This document shows positions 26,601 to 35,800 of a stretch of 64,000 nt of DNA, piece after piece. Both the position numbers and the translations under genes were made by a program. The DNA is from Niastella vici (lineage in GTDB: Bacteria > Bacteroidota > Bacteroidia > Chitinophagales > Chitinophagaceae): positions 62,001-126,000 of the forward strand of contig NZ_LVYD01000051.1 of the NCBI RefSeq assembly GCF_002077945.1, written 5' to 3'. Within the stretch, counting starts at the first letter, position 1, and each line of letters opens with the position of its first letter. The notes under the pieces were generated by a model that did not search any database, had not been told where the DNA came from, and worked only from the letters and a program-made list of their open reading frames with translations.

Positions 26601-27038
26601 TTCAATCTGTGTGCGATTGATAACTTCCTGGCTACCGATATGGCTGGTATTAAACACTTTATTTTGTTTGTAAGCTGCCACCACTATTTCTTTCATTTCT
26701 TTTTGAGCATCGCTGAGTGAGAAATCGGCCTTGAATTCCTGACCGAGCAACAGGTTTACGTTTTCCTGTTCCGACTTTTTAAATCCTACATACGTAACTG
26801 TGATCGTGTAAGGACCGCCAACGCGCAGGTTGGGTAAATTAAAGCGTCCGTCTTTACGGGATGTAGTGGCATACCTTGTGCCTGAGGGGGTGTGCAGGGC
26901 TACTACTGTGGCGCCAGGCAAAGGGGCTCCATTATTGTCTGTTACTGTGCCGTGGATCTCAGATGTTGTTTCCTGAGAAAAAACATTAGCTCCAAAACAT
27001 AGTACTGCCAGGAGTAGCAAAAGCGAGAATCTTCTCAT
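23640..27038 (-). CDS. TonB-dependent receptor, Oar-like, with CarboxypepD_reg domain
   Basis: Outer-membrane TonB-gated receptor of 1132 residues. Signal peptide FSLLLLLAVLCFGANVFSQ (to about 22), CarboxypepD_reg beta-sandwich (ETTSEIHGTVTDNNGAPLPG, 23-110), plug domain (about 130-250, with TQIERLPTISRSLQDFTKL and the VTRSGTNRFKGSAYLY strand), then a barrel ending FGIRYMFN, with terminal aromatic. The plug phrase INSVTRSGTN and the overall layout are typical of Oar-like receptors linked to protein or peptide transport rather than SusC-type glycan uptake. No SusD partner gene lies near. It follows a close paralog on the same strand after 417 bp. Confidence 0.9.
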   Translation of the reverse strand: MRRFSLLLLLAVLCFGANVFSQETTSEIHGTVTDNNGAPLPGATVVALHTPSGTRYATTSRKDGRFNLPNLRVGGPYTITVTYVGFKKSEQENVNLLLGQEFKADFSLSDAQKEMKEIVVAAYKQNKVFNTSHIGSQEVINRTQIERLPTISRSLQDFTKLEPTSNGLNIGGRSNQYNNMTVDGANFNNSFGLSSVLGGQTNSQPISLDAIEQIQVNVSPYDVTQGGFTGAGINSVTRSGTNRFKGSAYLYTKNENTQGYKVQNATAPKTPLTYNLLGFSVGGPIIENKLFFFISAEKVRQEVPATSYTASDASNPPVTGSVSKANKDSLEALISLLNSSPKTGGYNPGAYQGYNFLTRSEKMTIKIDWNINRNHTLTLKYNYLKSYADQFASTSRPNNGSSLVTSGSGSANNTAMPFWAAGYGINNNFNIFIAELNSRFGNSMSNKFQVGYTALRDFRVSHSPNDTMPFVDILDGSGNIFTSFGYEMYTYNNKLNTDVYQVSDIFKIFKGAHEITTGFQGYYRKYQNAFAPGYAGVYQFNSLNDFRNSLLNGTANARNYYLQYSALPGGAFPWAYAGSTELGVFAQDKWRMTRNLTVTLGLRADMTFYKQQFTDNPYFDALTFKDGKSYNIGKGPGNALILSPRVGVNWDALGDKSLQIRGGGGIFSGPPPFVWISNQASNNGIQFGAVQTSNVAFGYKPSTGGANTSYSVALVDKNFKYPTVLKTNLGIDKKFANDWVVTLEGSFSKDINSVYYSNLNLKEDNGYAMEGADNRYRYFTGYLNSTSSTSNTYAQYTSNKYYYNKPSISSFTGNTLQDPALGTAILMKNSKKGYAYTITARVEKTFKNLYTSLAYTYMDARNVAEGGSTASSLWSARSVSSKSPNTDNLAYASYYQPHRVIAVASYRFEYAKYFATSIGAIFEAAPAGVSSYIYTNDLNGDGNTNDLVYIPRNQSEINLIDAGSYSTSTHTGSTTGTTADPRTASQIWNQLDAFIKQDNYLNSHRGQYAKANAWVFPWYKKLDLNITQDVYFYTKNKGDNDKHTLRLSLDIINVGNFVNKNWGLVKTPTLSSNSSGYQLLTFEGMAADNKTPLFSFPYADATNQAPRTNSFNNSTGIGSRWQMQFGIRYMFN

Positions 27039-27455
27039 ATTTGACGTTTGGTTTTAATTCGGGCGCAAAGAAAGCATGAGCTATCATCTATAGTGTAAAA
27101 ACTATATTATCAAATGTTTAAATAACATTTTGCAGATCTGCTTCCTGTATAGTGATATTGGGTGTTTGGCCTTGTTTATCTGGCGTAAACGGCAAGAATC
27201 GTAGCAGTTATAAGGAATCCTGTTCAACACAATCCTGATTGCACAAGCATCAAATATAAACGAAAAAAGAATTAATGTTAAAATAATTAACGTGAAAAAA
27301 AGACAGGCGATTGGCGCCAAAAGCTGCAATGGGGTTGGTTTTCGCTTTCTGCGCAATTTACGTTAGTGGTTTCTGGGTAGTTGTAGTTTTTTTACTACAA
27401 AGAAAAACCGTCCCGGACGGTCCGGAACGGTTTTTTGTAATTGTTTTTTACACCT
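27039..27455. other. Gap between the two TonB-dependent receptor genes
   Basis: The 417-bp spacer contains a terminator for the upstream receptor gene (next entry), a small TTGTAGT/ACTACAA stem at 27381-27400, and an AT-rich stretch at 27070-27300. On the minus strand TTTCTTTG at about 27083-27090 is a one-mismatch -7 element for the 27038 gene. No small open reading frame is convincing. Confidence 0.45.
27404..27436 (-). terminator. Intrinsic terminator of the second receptor gene
   Basis: An imperfect GC-rich hairpin centred at 27419 (ACCGT...ACGGT arms) is flanked by A-run and T-run on opposite sides. It lies about 20 bp past the stop of the 27456 receptor gene on the minus strand. Confidence 0.8.
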
Positions 27456-30400
27456 TTATTGGTTGAAGATATACCGCAACCCGAGTTGAATACCCCAGGT
27501 GCTGGTAGTGGAATAATTGGGTTGGTATGCTTTTGCCGGGTTGGCAGGGTCAAAGGTAAATTTTGGGGAAGCCTGGTTAAATGTAGATGGCACACCTATT
27601 ATGCCCATATCCTGGAAAGAGCCGTAAGTATAGGAATACCGGTATCCCCACTGGCTGTTCAACAGGTTCAACAGGTTAATTACATCTATGCTGAACTGTA
27701 AGGTATGTTTGGTGGTCCCCGATTTGTAAACAAAGTCCTGCAATATTCTCAGATCAACTGTATGGTTCCAGGGTAGGGTGGCGCCATATTTCTTCATGTA
27801 TTCCCCCTTGTGATCTTTCAGGTATTTGTCGTTGTTCACGAAATTGAAAAAGGCATCACTTTGCTGCTGGGCGGTATAGGTTTTACCTCCTAACACAGCT
27901 CCTTCAACAAATGAGATCTCTGAAGGATCTTTAGGTATGTAGATCACATCGTTGCTTTGACCATCACCGTTTATATCACCACCATACCTGAACGTATACC
28001 GTTCCTGCGGTTGTGCAGCATAGAACAGGCTAAAGGTAGTGGCCATGCGCTTTTCCAGGTATTCCAAACGATACGAAACATTCGCTACAATACGGTGTGG
28101 TATTGAGTAGTTGGAATATCCAAGATCGGGTTTGTTAGGATTGAATGTAATGTTATTGGTATTGAAACCGCTGCCGCTTTGGTCAGAACTGCCGATGGCT
28201 ACTTCCCTGGCCAGGGTGTAAGTGTAGGCAAGGCCGGCTTCCCATTTATCGGAGAAGGATTTTTGCAACTGGGCGGTCAATGCCAGGCTGTATCCTTTGC
28301 TGATATTATCCATAACGATCATCTGGTTAACCAGGGGCACAGGTCGTGCAGTTTTCACATTATTAAAGATCGGCCGGTTATCTGCAACGCCACCCAGTTT
28401 ACCTACTTCGGGCCCAAGGTTGTCATTACGGAAATACACGTTATTGATCATCTTCGTGTATATAGCCTCGAAAGTGGCAGTGTAGTTGCTGGCAAACCGT
28501 TTGTCAACAGCCAGGTTCGAACGCCATACCTGCGGCATTTTGAATTCCCTGGCAGCAGCGCTGAACGACGATTGATCGGGTATGCTGGTGCCCACAGCCG
28601 GTGGGTTATAATTTTCCAGATAGGTTGTTCTGCTGGTGCTATAGCGAATAGCGGCCAGATCGGCGCCTGTAGGCTGGTAAATAGCGCGTACCACACCATC
28701 ATCACCTACCTGGTTCACCAGCCAGATGAACGGAATACGGCCGGTAAAAATGCCGGTTCCGCCGCGTACAACCCACGATTTATTGCCCTGCACATCATAG
28801 GAAAAGCCAAAGCGGGGCGAGAAGAGCAATTTATCATCGGGCCATTTGCTTACGTCAAATTGTTCATCAACGCCATTCGGGTCTTTAAAGGTAACCTGTT
28901 CCAGTGCAGGGTTGCGGGGCGGATCGTATGGATAGAACGGTTTATCGACCCGTAAACCAACCGTAACTTTCAATTTGTTGTTAACTGTGTACAGGTCTTG
29001 CAAATACACCCCTAACTGTGCAAATTTGGCTTCCGGTACTTTTATTCCCAATTTATTAGTGGGATCGTAGGCCACGGCAAATACAGAAGGCGCTTTATTT
29101 GCCATAAAATCGCTCAATGAATTGAACCGGTAATAACTGGGGCCACCGGCGCTGGTGAAAGAGTTGGCAAACGTCATATAATCGTAGCTTACACCGCCCG
29201 TAAACGTATGTTTGCCCATGGTATAGGTTACGTTGTCAGCAACGTTTATGGCTTTATCCTTGATCTCGTTCATATACGAGAAAAGATCGGTGCCAAAAGA
29301 AATGTACACATTGTTTGCATCGCGCATAATGTCGGCAAACGGCATACTGCTGTTGGGAATGCGCACCAGGTTGTTATTGGTATAAGAAGCAATGAGCTGG
29401 TTAGCCCACTGGTTGTTGAAATTTGAGTTCAACTCAAGTACCCCCGACCATACTTTCACATTGTTCTTGAAATTACTTCCGCTATAAGCCATTCCTCCGG
29501 TGGAACCGCCGCGACGGCTGTTGTTAATGCGATTTGCCGATACGCCGGTTACGCTGCTCGCATTTATCATATCATCGTCGTTCGTCTCTGAATTGGTATA
29601 CCGCAGCGTTAAACGATGTTTGCCGGTGATATTCCAGTCAACCCGGGCCAGGTATTTTTTATTGTCGGTTTGAAAATCATAGCCTTCATATGAACCCGGA
29701 TCGTATTTATAGGTACTGATGAGGTATGTTTTCAATGCATCGAGGTCGCTGGCCAGTACTGCGGTAGCGTTGGGATCGGTATCAGTAGCACTTTTTTTGG
29801 CTACATAGGTTTGACCCGGTTGGGTGCGTTTTTCATTTTCATAGTTGAAAAAGAAGAACAACTTGTCTTTGATGATAGGCCCGCCAACACTGCCGCCATA
29901 TATTTTGGTGGAGCGGTTGGCATTGGGAACATCTGTTTCTTTTACTTTAGCACCATTGAAATCCTGGTTCCTGTAATAACCGTAAACAGTTCCGTACCAG
30001 CTATTGGTACCTCTTCGTGTAACGGCATTGATGCCACTGCCTATAAAACCGGCCTGGCGAACATCATAAGGCGCAATGTTCACCTGCACCTGGTCAACCG
30101 CATCGATTGAAATAGCCGATGTAGCGCCACCGGGTATCATACCATCGCCGCTGCGGCCAAAGTTGTTGTTGAACAGCGAACCATCGATCATCAGATTGTT
30201 GTACCGGTTGTTCATACCGGCAAAGCTGTTGCCATTGCTTTGGGGTGTTAGGCGGGTGAGGTTGGTAAGGCTGCGCGATACGTTGGGAATGTTTTGCACC
30301 AGGCGGTTGCTGATGTTGGTTGAAGCGCCTGTTTTTTCAGAGGCGGCTTTACGGCCTGCTGCTGTAACTATAACCTGCGTCATTTCTTTATCGGTCATTT

Positions 30401-30728
30401 CAGTGAGCAGGTCATATTTTTCACCTAAGGGTATAATGATATCGCTTTTTTTGAAAGCGGCATATCCTACATAGGTTATAGTAACTGTATAGGGCCCGCC
30501 GGGGGGCAGGTTTTGGAGATCAAAAAATCCGCCGGACCTTGTTATGGTTGTAAAGGCCGAACCTGTTGGTTCGTGGCGGGCTATTACGGTAGCACCAACC
30601 AGGGGTTCTCCTTTGCCTGATTTAACAATGCCGGACATACTACTGGTTGTAACCTGCGAATACCCGAACTGTAATCCGGCGCCAACCAATAATATTGTTA
30701 ATAACAAGTAAGCCTTGAGTTTTCTCAT
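27456..30728 (-). CDS. TonB-dependent receptor, Oar-like, with CarboxypepD_reg domain (paralog)
   Basis: Second outer-membrane receptor, 1090 residues. ATG 30728 (MRKLKAYLLLTILLVGAG) was chosen over a TTG at 30752 that only adds eight residues before the signal peptide. After the signal peptide come CarboxypepD_reg (SSMSGIVKSGKGEPLVGA, about 30-110), a plug with RLVQNIPNVSRSLTNLTRL and GINAVTRRGTNSWYGTVYGY, and a beta-barrel ending QLGLRYIFNQ. It shares order and many phrases with the downstream receptor (INRNHTLTLKYN versus ITGKHRLTLRYT), so the pair arose by duplication. Substrates are unknown and no SusD-like lipoprotein is adjacent. Confidence 0.9.
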   Translation of the reverse strand: MRKLKAYLLLTILLVGAGLQFGYSQVTTSSMSGIVKSGKGEPLVGATVIARHEPTGSAFTTITRSGGFFDLQNLPPGGPYTVTITYVGYAAFKKSDIIIPLGEKYDLLTEMTDKEMTQVIVTAAGRKAASEKTGASTNISNRLVQNIPNVSRSLTNLTRLTPQSNGNSFAGMNNRYNNLMIDGSLFNNNFGRSGDGMIPGGATSAISIDAVDQVQVNIAPYDVRQAGFIGSGINAVTRRGTNSWYGTVYGYYRNQDFNGAKVKETDVPNANRSTKIYGGSVGGPIIKDKLFFFFNYENEKRTQPGQTYVAKKSATDTDPNATAVLASDLDALKTYLISTYKYDPGSYEGYDFQTDNKKYLARVDWNITGKHRLTLRYTNSETNDDDMINASSVTGVSANRINNSRRGGSTGGMAYSGSNFKNNVKVWSGVLELNSNFNNQWANQLIASYTNNNLVRIPNSSMPFADIMRDANNVYISFGTDLFSYMNEIKDKAINVADNVTYTMGKHTFTGGVSYDYMTFANSFTSAGGPSYYRFNSLSDFMANKAPSVFAVAYDPTNKLGIKVPEAKFAQLGVYLQDLYTVNNKLKVTVGLRVDKPFYPYDPPRNPALEQVTFKDPNGVDEQFDVSKWPDDKLLFSPRFGFSYDVQGNKSWVVRGGTGIFTGRIPFIWLVNQVGDDGVVRAIYQPTGADLAAIRYSTSRTTYLENYNPPAVGTSIPDQSSFSAAAREFKMPQVWRSNLAVDKRFASNYTATFEAIYTKMINNVYFRNDNLGPEVGKLGGVADNRPIFNNVKTARPVPLVNQMIVMDNISKGYSLALTAQLQKSFSDKWEAGLAYTYTLAREVAIGSSDQSGSGFNTNNITFNPNKPDLGYSNYSIPHRIVANVSYRLEYLEKRMATTFSLFYAAQPQERYTFRYGGDINGDGQSNDVIYIPKDPSEISFVEGAVLGGKTYTAQQQSDAFFNFVNNDKYLKDHKGEYMKKYGATLPWNHTVDLRILQDFVYKSGTTKHTLQFSIDVINLLNLLNSQWGYRYSYTYGSFQDMGIIGVPSTFNQASPKFTFDPANPAKAYQPNYSTTSTWGIQLGLRYIFNQ

Positions 30729-31233
30729 ATATGCAATGTTTAAATGTGCCAATAATTAGGATCATCGGTACGGGGAGCGTGGTAGAGAAAGGGTTCGTAA
30801 AGGTTCAGGCTTCCAGATCACGTAGTATTGTGAACATACAGGAAGCGAATTGTAATAGTTCATCAGGCCAAACCAGCATGATTGGTAAATCATGCTGTCA
30901 GCAATTGCATTAATGTTGAAGCAAATGTAGCTGAAATTAAAATCAAACGCATAATCCCTTATCAAAAGCAGTTCACAGGTTATTAACGCTAACAAATACA
31001 CTGAATTGTTTTTATCCAGATACCGGTGCTTTGCGTGGGCTTGTATCACAAAACATTTACGCTGCTTGCGTCCGATATAGCGCCCACGCCATTTTCTTAT
31101 CTAGTTTTGGTTGAATTCCTTTGATTGGTTGTACATTTCCTGTTCATGTACTCCGGCAACTGTATGCTATAGAGGCAATGTGAATTGTTAAAAGGCTGCA
31201 TGGGAAGGGGGGCTTTCTGCACTAACCGTTCCA

Positions 31234-31297
31234 CCAGGGTTGCACTGAATATAGTATCCCAGTGCAACTCCGGTGCAACCCCAGTGCAACCCCCTGG
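31234..31297. repeat. 11-bp tandem repeat with inverted copy
   Basis: Three tandem 11-mers of consensus C(A/G)GTGCAAC(C/T)C occupy 31260-31270, 31271-31281 and 31282-31292. An inverted copy, CCAGGGTTGCACTG, lies at 31234-31247 and can pair with 31282-31297 (one bulged C). It is located some 260 bp upstream of ribBA. Confidence 0.75.
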
Positions 31298-31536
31298 CCC
31301 TAAATGGCCTGATAGTTAACAGAGCAAGGCAACCTGGCAGGCCTTTTAACCGAATATCTGATTGACCTTAAAAGTCTTTACAAATACCATTGAACAATTC
31401 AACCATATCCTTGTTGTATATCTGTCATAGATAGCAAATAATCAATCGATTATGATTTTCTGGTTTAGGCCTGACCGGTTTTCAACCGCAGCCTTCCCGG
31501 CATATTCGACCGGCTATTTGCTTCCCTGTTTTATGT

Positions 31537-31544
31537 TAACTTTG
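31537..31544 (+). promoter_or_regulatory. -7 promoter element of ribBA
   Basis: TAACTTTG matches TAnnTTTG, and a TTTG at 31517-31520 may be the -33 box, with slightly short spacing. Transcription would begin near 31551, inside the longest open frame. This argues for the ATG at 31560 as the true start of ribBA. Confidence 0.5.
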
Positions 31545-31559
31545 CCGAAATTTCATAAC

Positions 31560-32762
31560 ATGCTCGATTCTATTGAAAGTGCAATTGAAGATATTAAAAA
31601 TGGTAAGCTGGTTATTGTAGTGGATGACGAGGACCGTGAAAATGAAGGTGATTTTTTGACCGCTGCCCAGAATGTAACCCCTGAGGTTGTGAATTTTATG
31701 AGTAAATACGGGCGCGGCCTCATATGTGCTCCCCTGGCAGAAGAACGTTGCGCCGAACTGCAGCTCGACCTGATGGTCAATAACAATACAGCCCTCCATG
31801 AAACAGCTTTTACCGTGTCGGTTGACCTGCTTGGGCATGGTTGTACCTCCGGTATCAGTGCCCATGACCGGGCAAAGACAATTCAGGCGTTGGTTGACCC
31901 CACAACCAAACCCGAAGATCTGGGCCGGCCCGGCCACATTTTCCCCCTGCGGGCAAAAAAAGGGGGTGTTTTACGCAGGGCAGGGCATACCGAAGCGGCC
32001 AACGACCTGGCGCGGCTGGCCGGGTTTGAACCTGCCGGCGTACTGGTTGAGATCATGAATGAAGACGGCTCCATGGCCCGCCTGCCCGAACTGGAAGAAA
32101 TTGCCAAACGCTTTGATCTGAAACTGATCTCTATTAAAGACCTGATCGAATACCGCCTCAAAACAGATTCGCTGATCGAAGAGATCGTTCGGGTTGATAT
32201 GCCTACCAAATGGGGCAATTTTAAACTGATCGCCTTTAATGAAAAAGGTACAACCAATGAACACCTGGCCCTCATAAAAGGAGAATGGCAAAAAGATGAA
32301 CCGGTGCTGGTGCGGGTGCATTCTTCCTGCTTTACCGGTGATATTCTGGGCTCCATGCGCTGCGATTGTGGCGAACAACTGCACGCCGCCATGCAACATG
32401 TTGAAAAAGAAGGTAAAGGTGTGATATTATATATGAACCAGGAAGGCAGGGGCATTGGACTGGTAAATAAATTAAAAGCCTACAAATTGCAGGAAAGCGG
32501 TTTTGATACCGTTGAAGCCAATTTGCACCTCGGCTTTCCCATGGATAAGAGGGATTATGGCATTGGCGCCCAGATATTGCGTTACCTGGGTATTTCCAAG
32601 TTGCGCCTGTTGAGCAACAATCCTAAAAAACGCGCGGGCCTGCTGGGTTATGGGTTAGAAGTGGTGGAAGCTGTTCCTATTGAAGTGGTACCCAACCCGC
32701 ATAATGAAAAATATCTTACTACCAAGAGAGATAAGCTGGGGCATGAGATCTTGAAGAAGTAG
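31560..32762 (+). CDS. ribBA: Bifunctional 3,4-dihydroxy-2-butanone-4-phosphate synthase / GTP cyclohydrolase II
   Basis: Cytosolic enzyme for the two entry steps of riboflavin synthesis, 400 residues. The RibB half (about 1-200) carries [11 protein letters not shown] (acidic Mg site, about 20-30), [13 protein letters not shown] and [16 protein letters not shown]. The RibA half (about 205-400) carries the zinc motif [19 protein letters not shown] (three Cys), NQEGRGIGL and [16 protein letters not shown]. The frame extends back to 31452, but that adds 36 residues unlike the family and precedes the promoter element, so ATG 31560 ([16 protein letters not shown]) is preferred. A terminator follows the stop. 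Confidence 0.95.
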   Translation: MLDSIESAIEDIKNGKLVIVVDDEDRENEGDFLTAAQNVTPEVVNFMSKYGRGLICAPLAEERCAELQLDLMVNNNTALHETAFTVSVDLLGHGCTSGISAHDRAKTIQALVDPTTKPEDLGRPGHIFPLRAKKGGVLRRAGHTEAANDLARLAGFEPAGVLVEIMNEDGSMARLPELEEIAKRFDLKLISIKDLIEYRLKTDSLIEEIVRVDMPTKWGNFKLIAFNEKGTTNEHLALIKGEWQKDEPVLVRVHSSCFTGDILGSMRCDCGEQLHAAMQHVEKEGKGVILYMNQEGRGIGLVNKLKAYKLQESGFDTVEANLHLGFPMDKRDYGIGAQILRYLGISKLRLLSNNPKKRAGLLGYGLEVVEAVPIEVVPNPHNEKYLTTKRDKLGHEILKK

Positions 32763-32784
32763 GCGCCAGCGTTAAATTTATATA

Positions 32785-32817
32785 GATGCCATTCCTGTCA
32801 GGGGATGGCATTTTTAT
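32785..32817 (+). terminator. Intrinsic terminator of ribBA
   Basis: The hairpin ATGCCATTCC/GGGATGGCAT (about 32786-32811) is followed by TTTTTATTTT, 23 bp after the ribBA stop. Confidence 0.85.
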
Positions 32818-32894
32818 TTTAATAGCTGAATAGCGAACAGAACCGGGAAGTGTGCGACGCAAGCAAAGCCCAATAGAAATTCGAAAGCTGAAAC

Positions 32895-35800
32895 CTAATT
32901 GCTTCCGGTATCGGCCCTTGAGGTGGTATCAATGATCGGTTTAAGTTTTTTCTTTCTGTCGGCCCGCCACAGATCGCTCAGGCGTTCGAAGTCGCGCCGA
33001 TAGCTGATGCTGGCGCCGGAACGGTTTTGCCGGGCGCCTATGCCCGACAGGTAGTTATACGAGTCGCGGTAAAAGAAGGTGAGCACAAGCTTTCCATCCT
33101 GGCGAATTTTCCAGTCGGCCGAAATATCGGGGAGGAATTGCAGGTTCTTGGTTGCCTGCACCTGCTGGGCCGACAAGCCAAAGTCAACTGCACTGCCAAA
33201 GGTGAATGTAAGCCGTTCGTTCAAAAAGCTTTTACCAATATTGAAATTGAGGTTGGTACGGTCGATGTTCAGTTTGTTATTATTGATACCGTCGACCAGG
33301 TTGCTGCCATTATATAACTGGGCATTGAAGTTGACCTTAATGCTTTTATCGTTGAACAGCTTTTGGAAGATGGAGGAGAACTGTTTGCTGAGCGCGCTTG
33401 ACAAAACGCCGGAAATACTGTTCACCACAACACCGCTGATTGCAATGTTGCCAATGTTACCCTGACTGGAAGTAGACATAGGGCCGAAGCTGTTGAACAC
33501 AATGAGGAAGGCTACCTGTTTGTTCAGTTCGTTCTGGTCGCGCTGGATCAGTTGCAGAATGGCCAGTGCATCGGGGTCGTCTTTTAACGGACTGTTTGCG
33601 GGCAGCTCGATCTGGAATTTAATATCCGGCTTCATCAGCTTATCAGTAAGCATCGCAACCACAATTACCTTACCACGATATTTGCGCACATTGTCGTTGG
33701 CACTGGTAACGGCGGTGGTAGCCAGGTCGCTGAACCGCACATCATCAGCCTCATATTCAGCGTCAATATCAATAGTGGCGTCGTATGGATCGCCGCGCCA
33801 TTGTATGTAATTACCTGCGTTCTCTCTTAATTTAAACGGTTTGCGCAGCAATGACTGAAAGTTGAAATTATAATTACCGCGATCTATTTCGTACCGGCCG
33901 GTGAGCGAAAAATTACCATCGGTGCCGGTTTCCATTTTCAGGTTACCATGTCCTACAGCCTGTATGATGTCGCCGGTTAATTCATCGATGATCACATACA
34001 TTTTGGCGTAATTGTTCGCATTAACATCAAGCGATACCCGCAGGTTGCTTTCTTCTGAACTGCGCACGGCTTTCATTTCGCTACCGTACTTTTTCCATAT
34101 AACAAAGCTGGCTTCGCCACTTTCGCGACCGGTTTGTGACCGGATGTACAGGGAGGAGCTATCGGCGGGCTCGCCATGCACATCGAGCCGCATATCTTCG
34201 AGCGGTCCTCTGAAGGTGGCGTTGGCTTTTGCGAACATGGTGCCGTAAAATACATCCTTGCTGGTGCTGGGCGTATTCAACACCTGCAGTTTATTGGTGT
34301 TGAAGGCAAAATCAAAATACAGGTTGTCAAAGGCCTGGTGTTTCAAAATGCCTTTGGTGATATGGCCGGTATTCCCAAACTCGTCTTTAAAGGCAAATGA
34401 GCCAAAGTCGATGGCGCCATCTTTAAAATCGAACACTGCCGACGGGATCTTGTACAATACGTTGGTATAGATCACCCGCAGTTCGCCGTCGTGCAGCTGT
34501 AACCGGCCCAGGTATTTCAGGTCATTGGGCGGGCCTACAATGCGCAATTGCCCGGTGGCATACCCATTGAGATCGGTGAATACATCTGAAAGATATTTAT
34601 CGAGCAGCTTGATCTTTGTATCCCTGAAATTGCTGGTAATGTCTAAAGGTGCGGTATTGGCAGTGTCTGACAGATCATATGATCCGTTGAGATCAAAATT
34701 ATATTTCTCATTATCTGAAAGGGTGCCAAAATTCACCTTGCCGGTGCGCTTGCTGTAGCCGGCATTCAGTTGCAGCCTGCCTATAGAATCGTTATCGAGC
34801 CGGAACTGCTCGGCTTCCCCTTTCATATCAACGATCATTTTTCCGAAAGGATCAATAATATCCACATTGGCGGTCAGTAACCCCTCGAGCCGGTTATCAG
34901 AAACTACATAGGGTGCAAAATCGCCAATGTTCACTTTGGTTAATTCCACTTTTATATCATTAGTGGTGCCTTCGTCGCTGGGGTGGGTGGTAACCAGTAT
35001 TTCCTGCTGGCCGTTATAGATCTTTACGCCATCGGCCGAAATGAGTTCTTTACTTAACACCAGTTCGCCATTCTTTTCAATGGTCCAGTTCTTACCATTC
35101 AGGTCAAAGTTCGATTCGTTGAAGGTAATGCGCACCCCGCTTGGCATGGTTTGCACGCGGGCAAACAGGTCGGCAGAATTAAGGGTTTGGTTGGCCGCTG
35201 TTTTTAACTGTACCAGCGACATGTCATTGGCCGAGCGTACCCGCAGATCGGTACCGGGGAAATGCAGGCTGTCGTTGATGAATACATCGGCAATGGAACT
35301 GGTCAGTGACAGGGTATCGAGGGTGCCGGTGCCTTTCAGGTTTACGTTATAAAAGTGAATGTTTTTATAGTTGAACTGCGGAACCTCTGCATTGAGGTCG
35401 AGCAGGTTTTCCCTGCTGTTGATGCGGCCGGTGATGGTGCTGTAATTGAACCCGCTCAGGTTTTTATCGATAAAGCTCATGTATTCATCCACTTTTTTGG
35501 TGGTGAATACAAAGCTGAAGTTCTCATTCTTCAGTTCTTTTTTCGACGGTTTAATATAGCTGGGGTAATATTTGTTCAGGAAAGTTCTTACTGCATCGGG
35601 CAGGTCCCTGATAGAAAATTCACCTACCAGCGCCCCGTCAAATTCGTTGCTTACCACGGTAATAACCTTGTTATTGCCCATGGCTTTTGATTCAATACTT
35701 AATGAATCGAAGGAAAGCGGTTTGCTGTTCCTTAAAATAGAGGTTTCGTAAATACGGGCGGTACCCAGGAAGTTATCGATACTGTTGCCGGTGAAGTTCA

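Larger units (their letters stand above)
30729..31559. other. Long gene-free region between receptor and ribBA
   Basis: The 831-bp divergent region contains a ten-base-pair hairpin with loop GGTA (30874-30897, arms CAGCATGATT/AATCATGCTG), an 11-bp tandem repeat (separate entry) and the ribBA promoter. I looked for an FMN riboswitch ahead of ribBA and saw none of its conserved blocks. Open frames here lack codon structure. Confidence 0.55.

Noticed and set aside
28179-28955. A 258-codon + strand frame inside the second TonB-dependent receptor gene
   Set aside because: Fully covered by a convincing receptor on the other strand; no recognisable domain.
23640-30728. Polysaccharide utilisation locus
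   Set aside because: Two receptors are present, but no SusD-like lipoprotein, glycoside hydrolase or hybrid regulator; the receptors are Oar-like rather than SusC-like.
31234-31297. CRISPR array
   Set aside because: The units are 11 bp, directly adjacent, with no spacers; no cas genes occur in the window.
30729-31559. Possible FMN riboswitch before ribBA
   Set aside because: The conserved FMN-element blocks are absent, and the predicted mRNA leader would be only about ten bases.
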